A DNA stretch of 64,000 nucleotides from Bacillota bacterium. Lineage in GTDB: Bacteria > Bacillota > Clostridia > Christensenellales > CAG-314. The DNA lies in contig JAEWZT010000006.1 in assembly GCA_023458375.1 (NCBI GenBank), positions 186,001-250,000 of the forward strand, given 5' to 3'. Position 1 is the stretch's first letter. Each line of letters opens with the position of its first letter. A model generated the notes under the pieces. The model had not been told where the DNA came from. It searched no databases and worked only from the letters and a program-made list of their open reading frames with translations. Below are positions 16,711-25,049 of this stretch, one piece after another. The position numbers and the translations under genes are program-made.

Positions 16711-18180
16711 ATGCAACCGCGCTATCGCTATGTTGACGCAAAAGCAGTAACTAAAAAACTGGACGAGCTTATCAAAAAGCCCATTTACGGCATAGGCAAA
16801 GCCGCTTTGGAAAAATATGAAAAGGAATACTACGGGCAGCGCTGCAAAACTTCAAAGGAAAAAGTGGAGCAGGCGTTTAAGGTAATTCCGGGGGGAGTTC
16901 AGCACAACCTCGCCTTTAACCACCCCTTTCCGCTTATGATGACAAAAGCCGAAGGAAACAGGCTATACGACGCCGACGGCAACGAGTATCTTGATTTTTT
17001 GCAGTCGGGAGGCCCAACGGTTTTAGGCAGCAACCCCAAATATGTGCGCGAAAAGGTGGAAGAGCTTTTGGAAACCTGCGGTCCTTCCACGGGGCTTTTC
17101 CATGAATACGAATATTTGATAGCTAAAAAAATTACCGAGCTTTTCCCCGCCGTCGCGCAGGTTCGCATGTTCGGCTCGGGCACGGAAGCGTGTATGGGCG
17201 CGGCAAGGGTCGCAAGGCTTGCCACAAAGAAAAAGAATATTGTCAAAATGGGAGGCGCTTACCACGGTTGGAGCGACCAATTAGCTTACGGAATACGCAT
17301 TCCCGGCACAAAAGGGCTTGAATCGCACGGAATTCCCCGCTATGTGTTCAGCCACACGCAGGAATTTTTCCCCAACGACTTAAACAGCCTTGAAAGGGTG
17401 CTGAGACTAAACACTTTAAGGGGAGGCACGGCGGCGGTGTTTTTGGAACCCATAGGACCCGAAAGCGGCACGCGCCCCGTTGACTTTGACTTCCCCGCGG
17501 GCGTGCGCAAACTTTGTGATAAGTTCGGCGCGCTTTTAATTTTTGACGAAGTGGTAACGGGCTTCCGCTTAACCACCGGAGGCGCGCAGGGGTATTTCGG
17601 CGTAACGCCCGATTTAACGGTTTTTGGCAAGGTCATAGCGGGCGGCTACCCCGGAGCGGGTGCTTTGGGCGGAAAACAGGAATTTATGAAATATCTGGGC
17701 GCGGGGCTTGACGGCACGGGAAGGACCAAAAAGGCTTTGGTGGGCGGCACGCTTGCGGCTACCCCCATAAGCTGCTGCGCGGGTTACCATACCATTTGTG
17801 AAATTGAGCGCACAAACGCCTGCGACAAGGCGGCGGAAATGGGCGACTTGCTCACCGACGGCTTAAACGCCTTAATTGAAAAGCGTTCTCTTCCCTTTGT
17901 GGCTTATAACGTCGGCTCAATTTGCCACCTTGATACAGTAGGCACCTTGCACTTTGCAATCCGTTGGTCAAGACTTTGGGAAATTCCAAAGGTATTGAAG
18001 CAGACGAGTTTGCGCAAAAAGGAAATGCAGCACGTGGGCGCGGCATATATGGCAGAGGGGCTTGTAACTCTTGCGGGCAACCGCATGTATACAAGCGCCG
18101 CTTACACAAAAGAAGACATAGAAAAAGCGCTTGCCGCATTTGACAGAGTGTTTGATACCATGGAGGTGTTAGGTGATTAG
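16711..18180 (+). CDS. Class III PLP-dependent aminotransferase (HemL-like)
   Basis: 489-aa fold-type I PLP enzyme of the class III aminotransferase/glutamate-1-semialdehyde mutase group. It has an N-terminal extension of about 60 residues compared with HemL. GSGTEA (about 156-161) binds the cofactor phosphate, DEVVTGFR (about 280-287) carries the PLP-contacting Asp, and FGKVIAGG (about 305-312) carries the Schiff-base Lys. The window holds no other haem-biosynthesis gene, and the neighbours are carbohydrate enzymes. A role in moving an amino group on or off a sugar-derived aldehyde is therefore more likely than tetrapyrrole synthesis (inference). The RBS GGGAGG is well placed. The last 8 bases overlap the aldolase gene. 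Confidence 0.88.
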   Translation: MQPRYRYVDAKAVTKKLDELIKKPIYGIGKAALEKYEKEYYGQRCKTSKEKVEQAFKVIPGGVQHNLAFNHPFPLMMTKAEGNRLYDADGNEYLDFLQSGGPTVLGSNPKYVREKVEELLETCGPSTGLFHEYEYLIAKKITELFPAVAQVRMFGSGTEACMGAARVARLATKKKNIVKMGGAYHGWSDQLAYGIRIPGTKGLESHGIPRYVFSHTQEFFPNDLNSLERVLRLNTLRGGTAAVFLEPIGPESGTRPVDFDFPAGVRKLCDKFGALLIFDEVVTGFRLTTGGAQGYFGVTPDLTVFGKVIAGGYPGAGALGGKQEFMKYLGAGLDGTGRTKKALVGGTLAATPISCCAGYHTICEIERTNACDKAAEMGDLLTDGLNALIEKRSLPFVAYNVGSICHLDTVGTLHFAIRWSRLWEIPKVLKQTSLRKKEMQHVGAAYMAEGLVTLAGNRMYTSAAYTKEDIEKALAAFDRVFDTMEVLGD

Positions 18181-19213
18181 CGAACAGGAGGCAAAAAGCG
18201 CCGTCATTGAAGCGGGAAAAATGCTTTTGAGCGAAAAGCTTACGGCGCGCACCTGGGGAAACGTAAGCTGCCGCACGGGGGAAAAATCGTTTGTCATTAC
18301 CCCCAGCGGTTTAAGTTACGAAAAAACCACCGTTGACGACCTTGTAAGCTACGATATGGCTACGGGACAGTGGCGGGGCGCGCGTAAGCCTTCTTCTGAA
18401 AGGGGCATACATTTGGCGGCGTATGAAATTTTTCCCGACGCGGGCTTTGTGATTCACACTCACCAAACTTACGCTTCGGCAATAGGAATGGCGGGGTTTT
18501 ATGACTTAAAACTTTCAAATGAAGAAGAGGCGGTATTAGGCAAAATCGCCCTTGCCCGATACGGTCTGCCAAGCACAAAAAAGCTGGTGGAAAACGCGAA
18601 AAACGCATTTAAAAGCAACGCAAAGATTGTGCTGATGTATATGCACGGCGCAATAATAGCGGCAAAAGATAAAGACGAAGCTTTTTACAGGGCAAAACTT
18701 TTAGAAGAGGTTTGCAAAAGGGCAGCCAAGGGACAGCCCGACATGCGGGGCGCTAAGGAAAAAGATACCGCGGCGCAGCCTTTCCCCCCTTCTAACAGCA
18801 TGGAAAAATTAGAGGAGTTAACCAAGCAAGCGGCTCCTTATTTCCCCTTTACAGACTGCGCTTGCACTCCCGCGGCGGCGGAAGTTTCACGTATATCATC
18901 ATCGTCCTTCCCCGCGCAATTAGACGACATGGCGCAAATGATAGGCTCAAAGCTCATTACCGTAGACAATAACGTTAAGTTTACAGTAAAAGCTCTTAAA
19001 AAATATCCGGCAATCCTTGTAAAAGATTTAGGCGTTATTTGCCGCGCAAAGAACAAAAGCGACTGCGACGCATTAAAACTGCTTGTAGAAAAAGCTTGCG
19101 TGTGTTATCTTCATACTAAGGCGCTAAACGTTAAACGCGCATTGTCCCCTATTGACAGGGCGCTCATGAGATTTGTTTACCTAAGCAAATACTCTAAAAA
19201 ATCGGAGGGCTAA
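18173..19213 (+). CDS. Class II aldolase/adducin family protein with degenerate second domain
   Basis: 346 aa. Residues 1-190 form a class II aldolase/adducin domain with zinc ligands His95 and His97 (IHTHQ) and His158 (MYMHGA), and Glu76 as the probable catalytic acid. Residues about 215-346 resemble the second half of such a domain, with AILVKDLGVICRAK aligning to the usual LxxxHG-V strand, but they lack the histidines. The first domain should perform retro-aldol cleavage of a phosphorylated ketose. A GTG start is chosen at 18173, since GGAGG lies 6 bases upstream. It overlaps the aminotransferase stop by 8 bases, implying translational coupling. Confidence 0.85.
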   Translation: MISEQEAKSAVIEAGKMLLSEKLTARTWGNVSCRTGEKSFVITPSGLSYEKTTVDDLVSYDMATGQWRGARKPSSERGIHLAAYEIFPDAGFVIHTHQTYASAIGMAGFYDLKLSNEEEAVLGKIALARYGLPSTKKLVENAKNAFKSNAKIVLMYMHGAIIAAKDKDEAFYRAKLLEEVCKRAAKGQPDMRGAKEKDTAAQPFPPSNSMEKLEELTKQAAPYFPFTDCACTPAAAEVSRISSSSFPAQLDDMAQMIGSKLITVDNNVKFTVKALKKYPAILVKDLGVICRAKNKSDCDALKLLVEKACVCYLHTKALNVKRALSPIDRALMRFVYLSKYSKKSEG

Positions 19214-19218
19214 AATAT

Positions 19219-19698
19219 ATGGAAAAAACGAAACGCAAGGAAATACTGCGCGCTATTAAGTTCCTGCTTTTTTCTATCAGCGCGGGGTTGATTCAAATCG
19301 GCAGCTTTACGCTGCTCAACGAAGTAATAAAACTGCCCTATTATTGGTTAAGCTACACAATCGCGCTTGTCCTATCCGTTATTTGGAACTTTACCTTTAA
19401 CCGCCGCTTTACATTTAAGTCGGCAAACAACGTGCCCATAGCCATGCTTAAAGTCTTGGCTTATTATGCCGTTTTTGCGCCGCTGTCCATCGCGCTTGAA
19501 TACTGGCTTGCCGATTTATTGGGTTGGAACGAATATTTGGTTACCGCAATAAATATGGTCATCAACTTCGTTACGGAGTTTTTGTATCAAAGGTTTTTTG
19601 TTTTCAAAGACAGCATTGACACCAACAAGGCGGCTCAGGAAGAGTTGACTAAGCAAGAAAACGAAAGCGGTCAAGAGCAAAGCCAAGAGGGAAAGTAA
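19219..19698 (+). CDS. GtrA-like membrane protein
   Basis: 159-aa integral membrane protein of the GtrA family (PF04138 type) with four hydrophobic segments at about 12-32, 40-60, 74-95 and 106-126. The conserved FxxNRRFTFKS and YQRFFVF motifs are at the ends of helices 2 and 4. A charged Gln/Glu-rich tail of about 25 residues follows. Family members are often polyprenyl-phosphate sugar translocases. Here it is 5 bases after a catabolic aldolase gene, so a transport role in this pathway is possible but unproven. Confidence 0.85.
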   Translation: MEKTKRKEILRAIKFLLFSISAGLIQIGSFTLLNEVIKLPYYWLSYTIALVLSVIWNFTFNRRFTFKSANNVPIAMLKVLAYYAVFAPLSIALEYWLADLLGWNEYLVTAINMVINFVTEFLYQRFFVFKDSIDTNKAAQEELTKQENESGQEQSQEGK

Positions 19699-20058
19699 AG
19701 TAAAAAATAACAGCGCGCAAAATAAGTCTTTTTTAATAATGAGAGTAGATAACACAGCTAACAGCCGCGCTACATAAAAAATAAGTGCGCCGCTGATTTG
19801 TCCGTTCAAAAAGAAGGAAAAATATTTAAAAATATTGCGGAAATAATTAGGCAAAGATATTAAAAAATGCCCCAACTGCGGAGCAACGGCGAAGTCCAAA
19901 GATAAGTTTAAAACAACGAGCCGTCTTATTTCGCCGCCTGTAATAGTTGCAAAGTATAAAGCGCAAACAACTTACAAAAACACTTTCTTAGCGCGCTAAC
20001 AAAACTAAATTCATAAAAACTTGCTAAGCGCAAGCGAAAATTTTAGGGAAACAAAACT
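19699..20058. other. Gap between gtrA-like gene and aldehyde dehydrogenase gene
   Basis: 360 AT-rich bases with no supported ORF and no clear terminator. The dehydrogenase may be read from the upstream promoter or from its own; I could not identify a strong promoter here. Confidence 0.5.
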
Positions 20059-21423
20059 ATGGATTTTAAAGCTTTGATTGAAAAACAAAGAGAATACTTT
20101 TCGACGGGGGCGACTTTGCCCGTTGAGTTTAGAAAGGCTATGCTAAAAAAGTTAAGGCTGGCGCTGATTGAAAACGAGGACTTAATAAACGCCGCCTTAA
20201 AAAGCGATATGAACAAAGCGCCCGACGAAGTTTATATGACAGAAAGCGGCTTGGTGCTTGACGAAATAAGGTATCACCTTAAACACCTGTCAAGCTGGGC
20301 TAAAAAAAGGCGCGTTAAAACCCCCTTGGCGCAGTTTTACGCCAAATCCTACGTTTTGCCCCAGCCTTACGGCGTGGCGCTTATTATGTCGCCTTGGAAT
20401 TATCCGCTGCTTCTTACTCTTGACCCTTTGGTAGGCGCAATTTCGGCGGGCTGCACGGCGGTGGTAAAACCCTCGGCATACGCCGCCAACACCAGCGCCG
20501 CAATTGCAAAGATTTTGGGGGACATTTTTCCGCCGCAATATATCGCGGTGGTTGAAGGGGGCAGGCAGGAAAACGCAAATCTGCTAAACGAGCATTTCGA
20601 CTATATTTTCTTTACGGGAAGCGCCGAAGTGGGCAAGACCGTAATGGAAAGCGCGGCGAAAAACTTAACGCCCCTTACCCTTGAACTGGGGGGTAAAAGC
20701 CCCGCAATAGTTGACGAAAGCGCCGATATTTCTCTTGCCGCTAAGCGCATTGCTTTCGGAAAAGTAATAAACGGCGGGCAGACATGCGTTGCGCCCGACT
20801 ATCTGCTTATACACCAAAGCGTGAAAGAACCCTTCGTCGCGGCGTATAAAAAAGCGCTTGACGAGTTTTTCCCAAAAAACGACATGAGCGACATGAACGT
20901 TATCATAAACGAAAAACACTACCAAAGGCTTGTAAAGCTGCTTGACAGCGGCAAAGCCGTAGTAGGCGGGCAAAAGGACGACAGCCGCAGGTTTATATCC
21001 CCTACGCTGCTTGACGGAGTGAGCTTTTCTTCCCCCGTTATGCAAGAGGAGATTTTCGGACCCATTCTGCCTATAATTACCTACGCCGATTTAAACGAAT
21101 GCATCAGCCATATTACAAGCCGCCCCAAGCCCTTGGCGCTTTATCTGTTTACTTCTAAAAAGAAAATTGAACGTAAAGTTATGCAAAGCTGCCATTTCGG
21201 CGGCGGCTGCGTAAACGACACCTTAATTCATCTTGCCACCCCCTATATGGGTTTTGGCGGCGTGGGCGCGTCGGGAATGGGCAGCTACCACGGCAAACTC
21301 AGCTTTGACACTTTTACGCATTACCGCAGCATAGTCAACAAAGCCTGCTGGATAGATTTACCCATAAGATACCGCCCTTATACCAAATCTAAGTCCAAAT
21401 TACTTAGAAAGTTTTTGAAATAA
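20059..21423 (+). CDS. Aldehyde dehydrogenase, ALDH3-like
   Basis: NAD(P)-dependent oxidation of an aldehyde to a carboxylate in the cytoplasm. 454 aa, the short ALDH3-type length. The active-site Cys243 lies in GGQTCVAP and the general base Glu209 in LELGGKSP. The nucleotide-site region is VKPSAYAANTS (about 138-148) and the FTGSAEVGK motif is near 187-195. The C-terminal block GGVGASGMGSYHGKLSFDTF matches fatty and aromatic aldehyde dehydrogenases of this class. The ribosome binding site is weak. It lies 360 bases after the GtrA gene on the same strand and could oxidise the aldehyde released by the aldolase, but this is inferred from position only. Confidence 0.9.
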   Translation: MDFKALIEKQREYFSTGATLPVEFRKAMLKKLRLALIENEDLINAALKSDMNKAPDEVYMTESGLVLDEIRYHLKHLSSWAKKRRVKTPLAQFYAKSYVLPQPYGVALIMSPWNYPLLLTLDPLVGAISAGCTAVVKPSAYAANTSAAIAKILGDIFPPQYIAVVEGGRQENANLLNEHFDYIFFTGSAEVGKTVMESAAKNLTPLTLELGGKSPAIVDESADISLAAKRIAFGKVINGGQTCVAPDYLLIHQSVKEPFVAAYKKALDEFFPKNDMSDMNVIINEKHYQRLVKLLDSGKAVVGGQKDDSRRFISPTLLDGVSFSSPVMQEEIFGPILPIITYADLNECISHITSRPKPLALYLFTSKKKIERKVMQSCHFGGGCVNDTLIHLATPYMGFGGVGASGMGSYHGKLSFDTFTHYRSIVNKACWIDLPIRYRPYTKSKSKLLRKFLK

Positions 21424-21686
21424 GCGGAAAATAAACCCGAAGAAAAATAAGGGCGCGGCGCCGCAACCTCAATAAAAATGAGTATAAAGCAAAAAAGCTT
21501 AGACGATATAAGCTATCAAAAGGCGGTAATGCGATATTTCCATATATGGAAAAAAAATAGAAGATAAAACAAGACGCGTTTAAAACAGCAAAATAACTAA
21601 AAACTAACGCGGAGATTTAAGGTAAAAACTTTAACGATAAAATTGTTAAAAAACTAAGTTTTATTAAACAGCAATATTAAGCAACA

Positions 21687-21716
21687 ATTACCCCTTGCGT
21701 TATGCAAGGGGGTAAT
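21687..21716. terminator. Hairpin between converging genes
   Basis: CCCCTTGC / GCAAGGGG stem with a 5-base loop, flanked by ATTA and TAAT, directly at the 3' end of the minus-strand ATPase gene. It sits between converging transcripts and could stop either. Confidence 0.6.
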
Positions 21717-21718
21717 AT

Positions 21719-22711
21719 TTACGTTTTCATATTTTCAATCTGTTTGATAATATCTTGGCGGCATTTGTTTATGCCCTCGTAGTCGGTGTTTTTGGAGTAA
21801 AACTTCTCTATATTTTTATGGTGCGTTTTCGCCTGTTCTAAAAAACTTCCCGCTTTTTTTATAAGCTCGTCGGTTTTCTCCTGCGTCCAAATTTCTTCCC
21901 CGCTAATGGGCGTTTTAGAGGAAAAGCAAATAAGAATATCGGCGTCTTCAATAAAAAGCTTTTCGCATCGGGTATAGGGATAAAGCAAATCCATCATCTG
22001 CGTAACGCCGTAACCCAAAGCGTTTACCCTTTTGATTAAGTCCCTTATATTTTCTTGGGAAGTTTGCGCTGCATGGATAACCTTAAAACTTTCTTCGCAG
22101 AAAATGGTTTTGACACCCTCGCCCGTTACCGCGCTTGCAAAAAGTTTTCTGTTAAAGGGCGTTTCTCTCTTTTGTAACTTTGGTAGATTAAGCTCTGCCA
22201 AAATATTATCAAGGTGAAAGCCCTCTTGCGGATTTTTTTGCTCAAAGATTTTTTGACAGTCCTTTGTCTTTCTTGCCGCGGCAAGCAAAGCGTGCGCCGC
22301 GCTAAAACACTCTTGCTTTTTGCCCCATTCCCGCATAATATCTTCTTTGTGTTTGCTTATTTCCTCTCCGTCGGCAAAGCCGTATAAACTTACGATTTTG
22401 CCGTCGATAAAAGGTATGTCCGCTTCGCGTTCGTGCGGGGGCGTGCCGTCAATTACAGCCACATTAAGCTGCGGTATCCTTACGCCGTCAAGGCTTGAAA
22501 TGTCAGAGGAACAGTAAAAATATTCAACGTCGTAGCCCTTGCCGTAAAAATGCTCTCCCACTTTGCGCATTAAAGTGCTCTTGCCGCTTCCGGGTGAACC
22601 TTTTAATATAAAGGTATAGCCATGTTTTGACTTGTCGTTGATAAAGTCAAAATACTGTATAAACCCCTCGCCCGAGTTGGCGCTGGCTAAATATTTTTTA
22701 ATAACGCTCAT
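21719..22711 (-). CDS. P-loop ATPase of the PRK06851 type (function unknown)
   Basis: 330-aa cytoplasmic P-loop protein. The Walker A motif GSPGSGKST sits at about residues 38-46, after an N-terminal block (FIQYFDFINDKSKHGYTFILKG) that I recall from a Firmicute family of predicted nucleotide-binding proteins. Members of that family are often described as having two related P-loop halves. Here the second half (from about 175) has AVTGEGVKTIF where a second P-loop would sit, but without a GKS/T. I know of no established role. It stands alone on the minus strand, with a terminator at its 3' end and a short candidate RNA gene upstream. Confidence 0.7.
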   Translation of the reverse strand: MSVIKKYLASANSGEGFIQYFDFINDKSKHGYTFILKGSPGSGKSTLMRKVGEHFYGKGYDVEYFYCSSDISSLDGVRIPQLNVAVIDGTPPHEREADIPFIDGKIVSLYGFADGEEISKHKEDIMREWGKKQECFSAAHALLAAARKTKDCQKIFEQKNPQEGFHLDNILAELNLPKLQKRETPFNRKLFASAVTGEGVKTIFCEESFKVIHAAQTSQENIRDLIKRVNALGYGVTQMMDLLYPYTRCEKLFIEDADILICFSSKTPISGEEIWTQEKTDELIKKAGSFLEQAKTHHKNIEKFYSKNTDYEGINKCRQDIIKQIENMKT

Positions 22712-22888
22712 AGTCTTATGATATTAAACAACTCTTACCTTTGTGAGCGCTTATTTGTAATTTTAAAATTATGCTAAGAAAAGCGGCTTAGGTTAGAACC
22801 TTGCCATCAAAGTTATTAGTTTATAGGGTTAAATAGACAATAATATGAAAATTAAAAAAATAGTTTTCTGCAAAGCAAGATATTCGGG

Positions 22889-22993
22889 TATAATACAAAA
22901 GTTTTTTAAAATGGGGCGTAAATATGCTATAAGTTAATAACTTATACGTTAAATACAAGCAGCAAAAAGCGCCCTACTTTTAGGCGCTTTTTT
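22889..22993 (+). ncRNA. Candidate small RNA with intrinsic terminator
   Basis: TATAAT (22889-22894), with only a poor -35, is followed about 75 bases later by a terminator: AAAAAGCGCC / GGCGCTTTTT (22964-22973, 22983-22992) with a T-run. Between them lies a perfect 19-bp palindrome (22928-22946) and no plausible ORF except an 8-codon frame. The terminator alone could simply serve the converging mrp gene, so this is tentative. Confidence 0.3.
22964..22992. terminator. Bidirectional terminator after mrp
   Basis: 10-bp stem AAAAAGCGCC / GGCGCTTTTT with a 9-base loop, so it reads as an A-flanked and T-flanked terminator on both strands. It lies 130 bases after the mrp stop on the minus strand. 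Confidence 0.75.
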
Positions 22994-23121
22994 TATTGTT
23001 GTATTTTTTTAGATATCCGCTCTGCAAAATCGGCATTAGTTTTAGTAAAAAACTGCTCGCTTCCTTTGGTGGGCAAACTTTTTTGCCGTTCACACTTATT
23101 TGACGCCGTCCGTACTAAACA

Positions 23122-23940
23122 CTACCGTTTTAACAACGCATTTACTTTTTCAAGAGCCTTACTTAACCAAGCGCCCTCAAAAAGTTCTATTTCTCCTCTG
23201 TCGCAAGCGGAAGCAAGCTTTTCTTCTATGGGAATCCTCCCCAAAACGTCAAGCTTATATAGTTTTGCCGTTTCGTCCAGCTTACTTTGCCCGAAAACGT
23301 TTATTTGTTCGCCGCAGCAAGGACATTTTACATAGCTCATATTTTCTACAATTCCTAAAACGGGTATGTTCATCATTTCAGCCATATTTACAGCCTTTGC
23401 CACAATCATTGACACAAGCTCTTGCGGCGAAGTTACGACGATAATGCCGTCTACGGGAATTGACTGAAACACCGTCAGCGGCACGTCGCCCGTTCCCGGG
23501 GGCATATCAATAAACATTACGTCAACGTCGCCCCAAAGGACTTCCGTCCAAAATTGTTTAACCATATTCGCCACAAGGGGTCCCCGCCAAATTACGGGGT
23601 CGGTGGGATTTTCAAGCAGCAGATTGGCAGAAATTATTTTTATGCCTTTTCCGCTTACCGAAGGGATTATGCCCTGCTCGTTTGCGGCGGCGCGCCCGCT
23701 TACTCCGAAAGACTTAGGAATGGAAGGTCCCGTAACGTCTGCGTCAAGTATCGCCGTTTTTAAGCCCTCTCTTTGCGCCGATACTGCAAGCATGGAAGTA
23801 ACGATAGACTTGCCCACGCCCCCTTTGCCGCTCACTATGCCTATAACCTTTTTGATTTTGCTTAGCGCGTGGGGTTTTTCCCTCAAATCCTTTTGCCCGC
23901 ACTCCTCCTTGCAGTCTTTGCAGTTGTTGTCCTTGCTCAT
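23122..23940 (-). CDS. mrp: Mrp/NBP35-family Fe-S cluster carrier ATPase
   Basis: 272-aa cytoplasmic P-loop ATPase of the Mrp/NBP35 group, which binds and transfers Fe-S clusters. The deviant Walker A GKGGVGKS is at residues 38-45, VIWRGPLV and MFIDMPPGTGD are family blocks, and the C-terminal CPCC (about 205-208) is the bridging cluster-binding motif. The N-terminus adds Cys7, Cys10 and Cys14, as in NBP35-like carriers. The RBS AAAGGAG is 9 bases upstream. It is the last gene of a DUF5320-DUF134-mrp cluster, a pairing common in anaerobic Firmicutes and linked to Fe-S or metallocofactor handling. Confidence 0.92.
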   Translation of the reverse strand: MSKDNNCKDCKEECGQKDLREKPHALSKIKKVIGIVSGKGGVGKSIVTSMLAVSAQREGLKTAILDADVTGPSIPKSFGVSGRAAANEQGIIPSVSGKGIKIISANLLLENPTDPVIWRGPLVANMVKQFWTEVLWGDVDVMFIDMPPGTGDVPLTVFQSIPVDGIIVVTSPQELVSMIVAKAVNMAEMMNIPVLGIVENMSYVKCPCCGEQINVFGQSKLDETAKLYKLDVLGRIPIEEKLASACDRGEIELFEGAWLSKALEKVNALLKR

Positions 23941-24177
23941 TTTTGTATGCTCCTTTTTAGGAAAGTATTTTGTTCTTTATTCAAAAGCGCTCATCAGTAA
24001 ACTTGGATTTCACGCCGTTATGAGAAAAAATATTGCAATAGTATTATTTTTCTATTTCACTTTTTAAAAGGGTGAAAAACACGCGGTCTGCCGTTGGCGC
24101 GCCTTTTTTGCTTTTGATTTGCGATAGGTTTTTTAACTATTTCCTCAAATTTTACGCTTAGTTCGCAAAGACGGGTT

Positions 24178-24531
24178 TTATCCCCGCTCCCCGCCTTTAT
24201 GCCTTTGGCAGCCCCTGCCCCCGCAACCTTCGCCCTTACCGTCGCAAAGCTTGTATTCGCCCCCTTCAATAATAAGAGACTGCCCCTTGACAAGCGAAAG
24301 CGCAAGTTTTTTTCTTGCCGCCAAATAAATCGCCTGCACGGTGGTTCGCGCAACGTTCATGCTCTCGGCGCATTCCTCCTGCCTCATACCCTCTAAGTCA
24401 ATTAAGCGAATTGTTTCGTATTCGTCTACCGACATTACGATATTGCCGCTTTGGGCGACGCCGTCAAGCGGTCCGAAACGATTTTTATCGGGAAGTCCGC
24501 AAACCTTTCTCCATTTTTTCGGTCTTGGCAT
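24178..24531 (-). CDS. DUF134 family DNA-binding protein
   Basis: 117-aa small cytoplasmic protein. It begins MPRPKKWRKVC and carries SVDEYETIRLIDLEGMRQEE, then an HTH (ECAESMNVARTTVQAIYLAA) typical of DUF134, a sigma-70 region 4-like DNA-binding family. The C-terminus is Gly/Cys-rich (CDGKGEGCGGRGC), which may bind metal or a cluster. The ATG at 24531 is preferred to an earlier one at 24579 because GAGGT lies 7 bases before it and the protein then starts as the family does. It lies between the DUF5320 gene and mrp and may regulate the cluster. Confidence 0.88.
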   Translation of the reverse strand: MPRPKKWRKVCGLPDKNRFGPLDGVAQSGNIVMSVDEYETIRLIDLEGMRQEECAESMNVARTTVQAIYLAARKKLALSLVKGQSLIIEGGEYKLCDGKGEGCGGRGCQRHKGGERG

Positions 24532-24596
24532 AATTATTACCTCTTTGCTTGATAAAAAACCATAAGGGCGTCCCCTCAATGGTCTTTTAAACTTTT

Positions 24597-24839
24597 TTAC
24601 GCTTTGCTCAGCTTTTCGTTGATTGCGTCAATTCTCGCTTGGAGCGCCTCTTTTTGCTGTGTCAAAGCTTGACCGGCGTCGGAATAAGAGCAGTTTCGGC
24701 TGTTTCTTTTGCAGTTCAAGCCTCTTTGCCCGCGTTCTCCGCCCTTTTCGCATTGGGGTTTGCCGCCGTAACAGGTTCCCAGACCTTGTCCCGCCATAGC
24801 GCCCTGTCCTAAGGGCCCCCTTCCGTCTCTTCTTGGCAT
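24597..24839 (-). CDS. DUF5320 family small protein
   Basis: 80-aa protein. The N-terminal half follows the DUF5320 pattern MPRRDGRGPLGQGAMAGQG with several glycines. Cys residues occur at CYGGKPQC and later. The C-terminal 25 residues are a short coiled coil (ALTQQKEALQARIDAINEKL). Such proteins accompany Mrp and NifX-like proteins in anaerobes; their function is not established. The RBS AAGGAGGTG is very strong. It is the first gene after a consensus promoter carrying two palindromes. Confidence 0.88.
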   Translation of the reverse strand: MPRRDGRGPLGQGAMAGQGLGTCYGGKPQCEKGGERGQRGLNCKRNSRNCSYSDAGQALTQQKEALQARIDAINEKLSKA

Positions 24840-24865
24840 GCGAAAGCACCTCCTTGGTTTTATTT

Positions 24866-24879
24866 ATGACATATGTCAA
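24866..24879. promoter_or_regulatory. Operator palindrome 1 upstream of DUF5320-DUF134-mrp
   Basis: ATGACATATGTCAA contains the perfect 12-bp palindrome TGACATATGTCA and covers about +1 to +13 of the predicted transcript. It matches palindrome 2 in 12 of 14 positions. Confidence 0.6.
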
Positions 24880-24884
24880 TTATA

Positions 24885-24912
24885 ATTATATATTGTTTTT
24901 GACAAATGTCAA
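24885..24912 (-). promoter_or_regulatory. Consensus promoter of DUF5320-DUF134-mrp
   Basis: On the minus strand TTGACA (24907-24912), a 16-base spacer, then TATAAT (24885-24890): both boxes are perfect. Two palindromes overlap the -35 and the start point. Confidence 0.75.
24899..24912. promoter_or_regulatory. Operator palindrome 2 over the -35 box
   Basis: TTGACAAATGTCAA, a 6+2+6 palindrome whose centre is 33 bases (about three helical turns) from palindrome 1. The Crp/Fnr gene lies immediately upstream of the promoter. Confidence 0.6.
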
Positions 24913-25049
24913 TAACTTTTGCAAAAAAGTTTAAAAAAATTTATGTAATTTGTAAATATAAAGATACTTAAACTAAATAACTTAGGCGCCGTCGGCAAAC
25001 CGCAGCTAAACGCAAACTAAGTTTGCCATTATCAGCTCTTATTTAAAAG

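Noticed and set aside
16899..18139. Minus-strand frames inside the aminotransferase gene
   Set aside because: GC-rich codon positions of the true gene generate long antisense frames; none has a start signal or family motif.
16711..18180. Assignment of the aminotransferase as HemL for haem synthesis
   Set aside because: It has a long N-terminal extension and carbohydrate-enzyme neighbours, and no other tetrapyrrole gene is present.
24057..24353. 98-codon frame overlapping DUF134
   Set aside because: It is out of frame with the clear DUF134 protein, Arg/Lys-rich and without an RBS.
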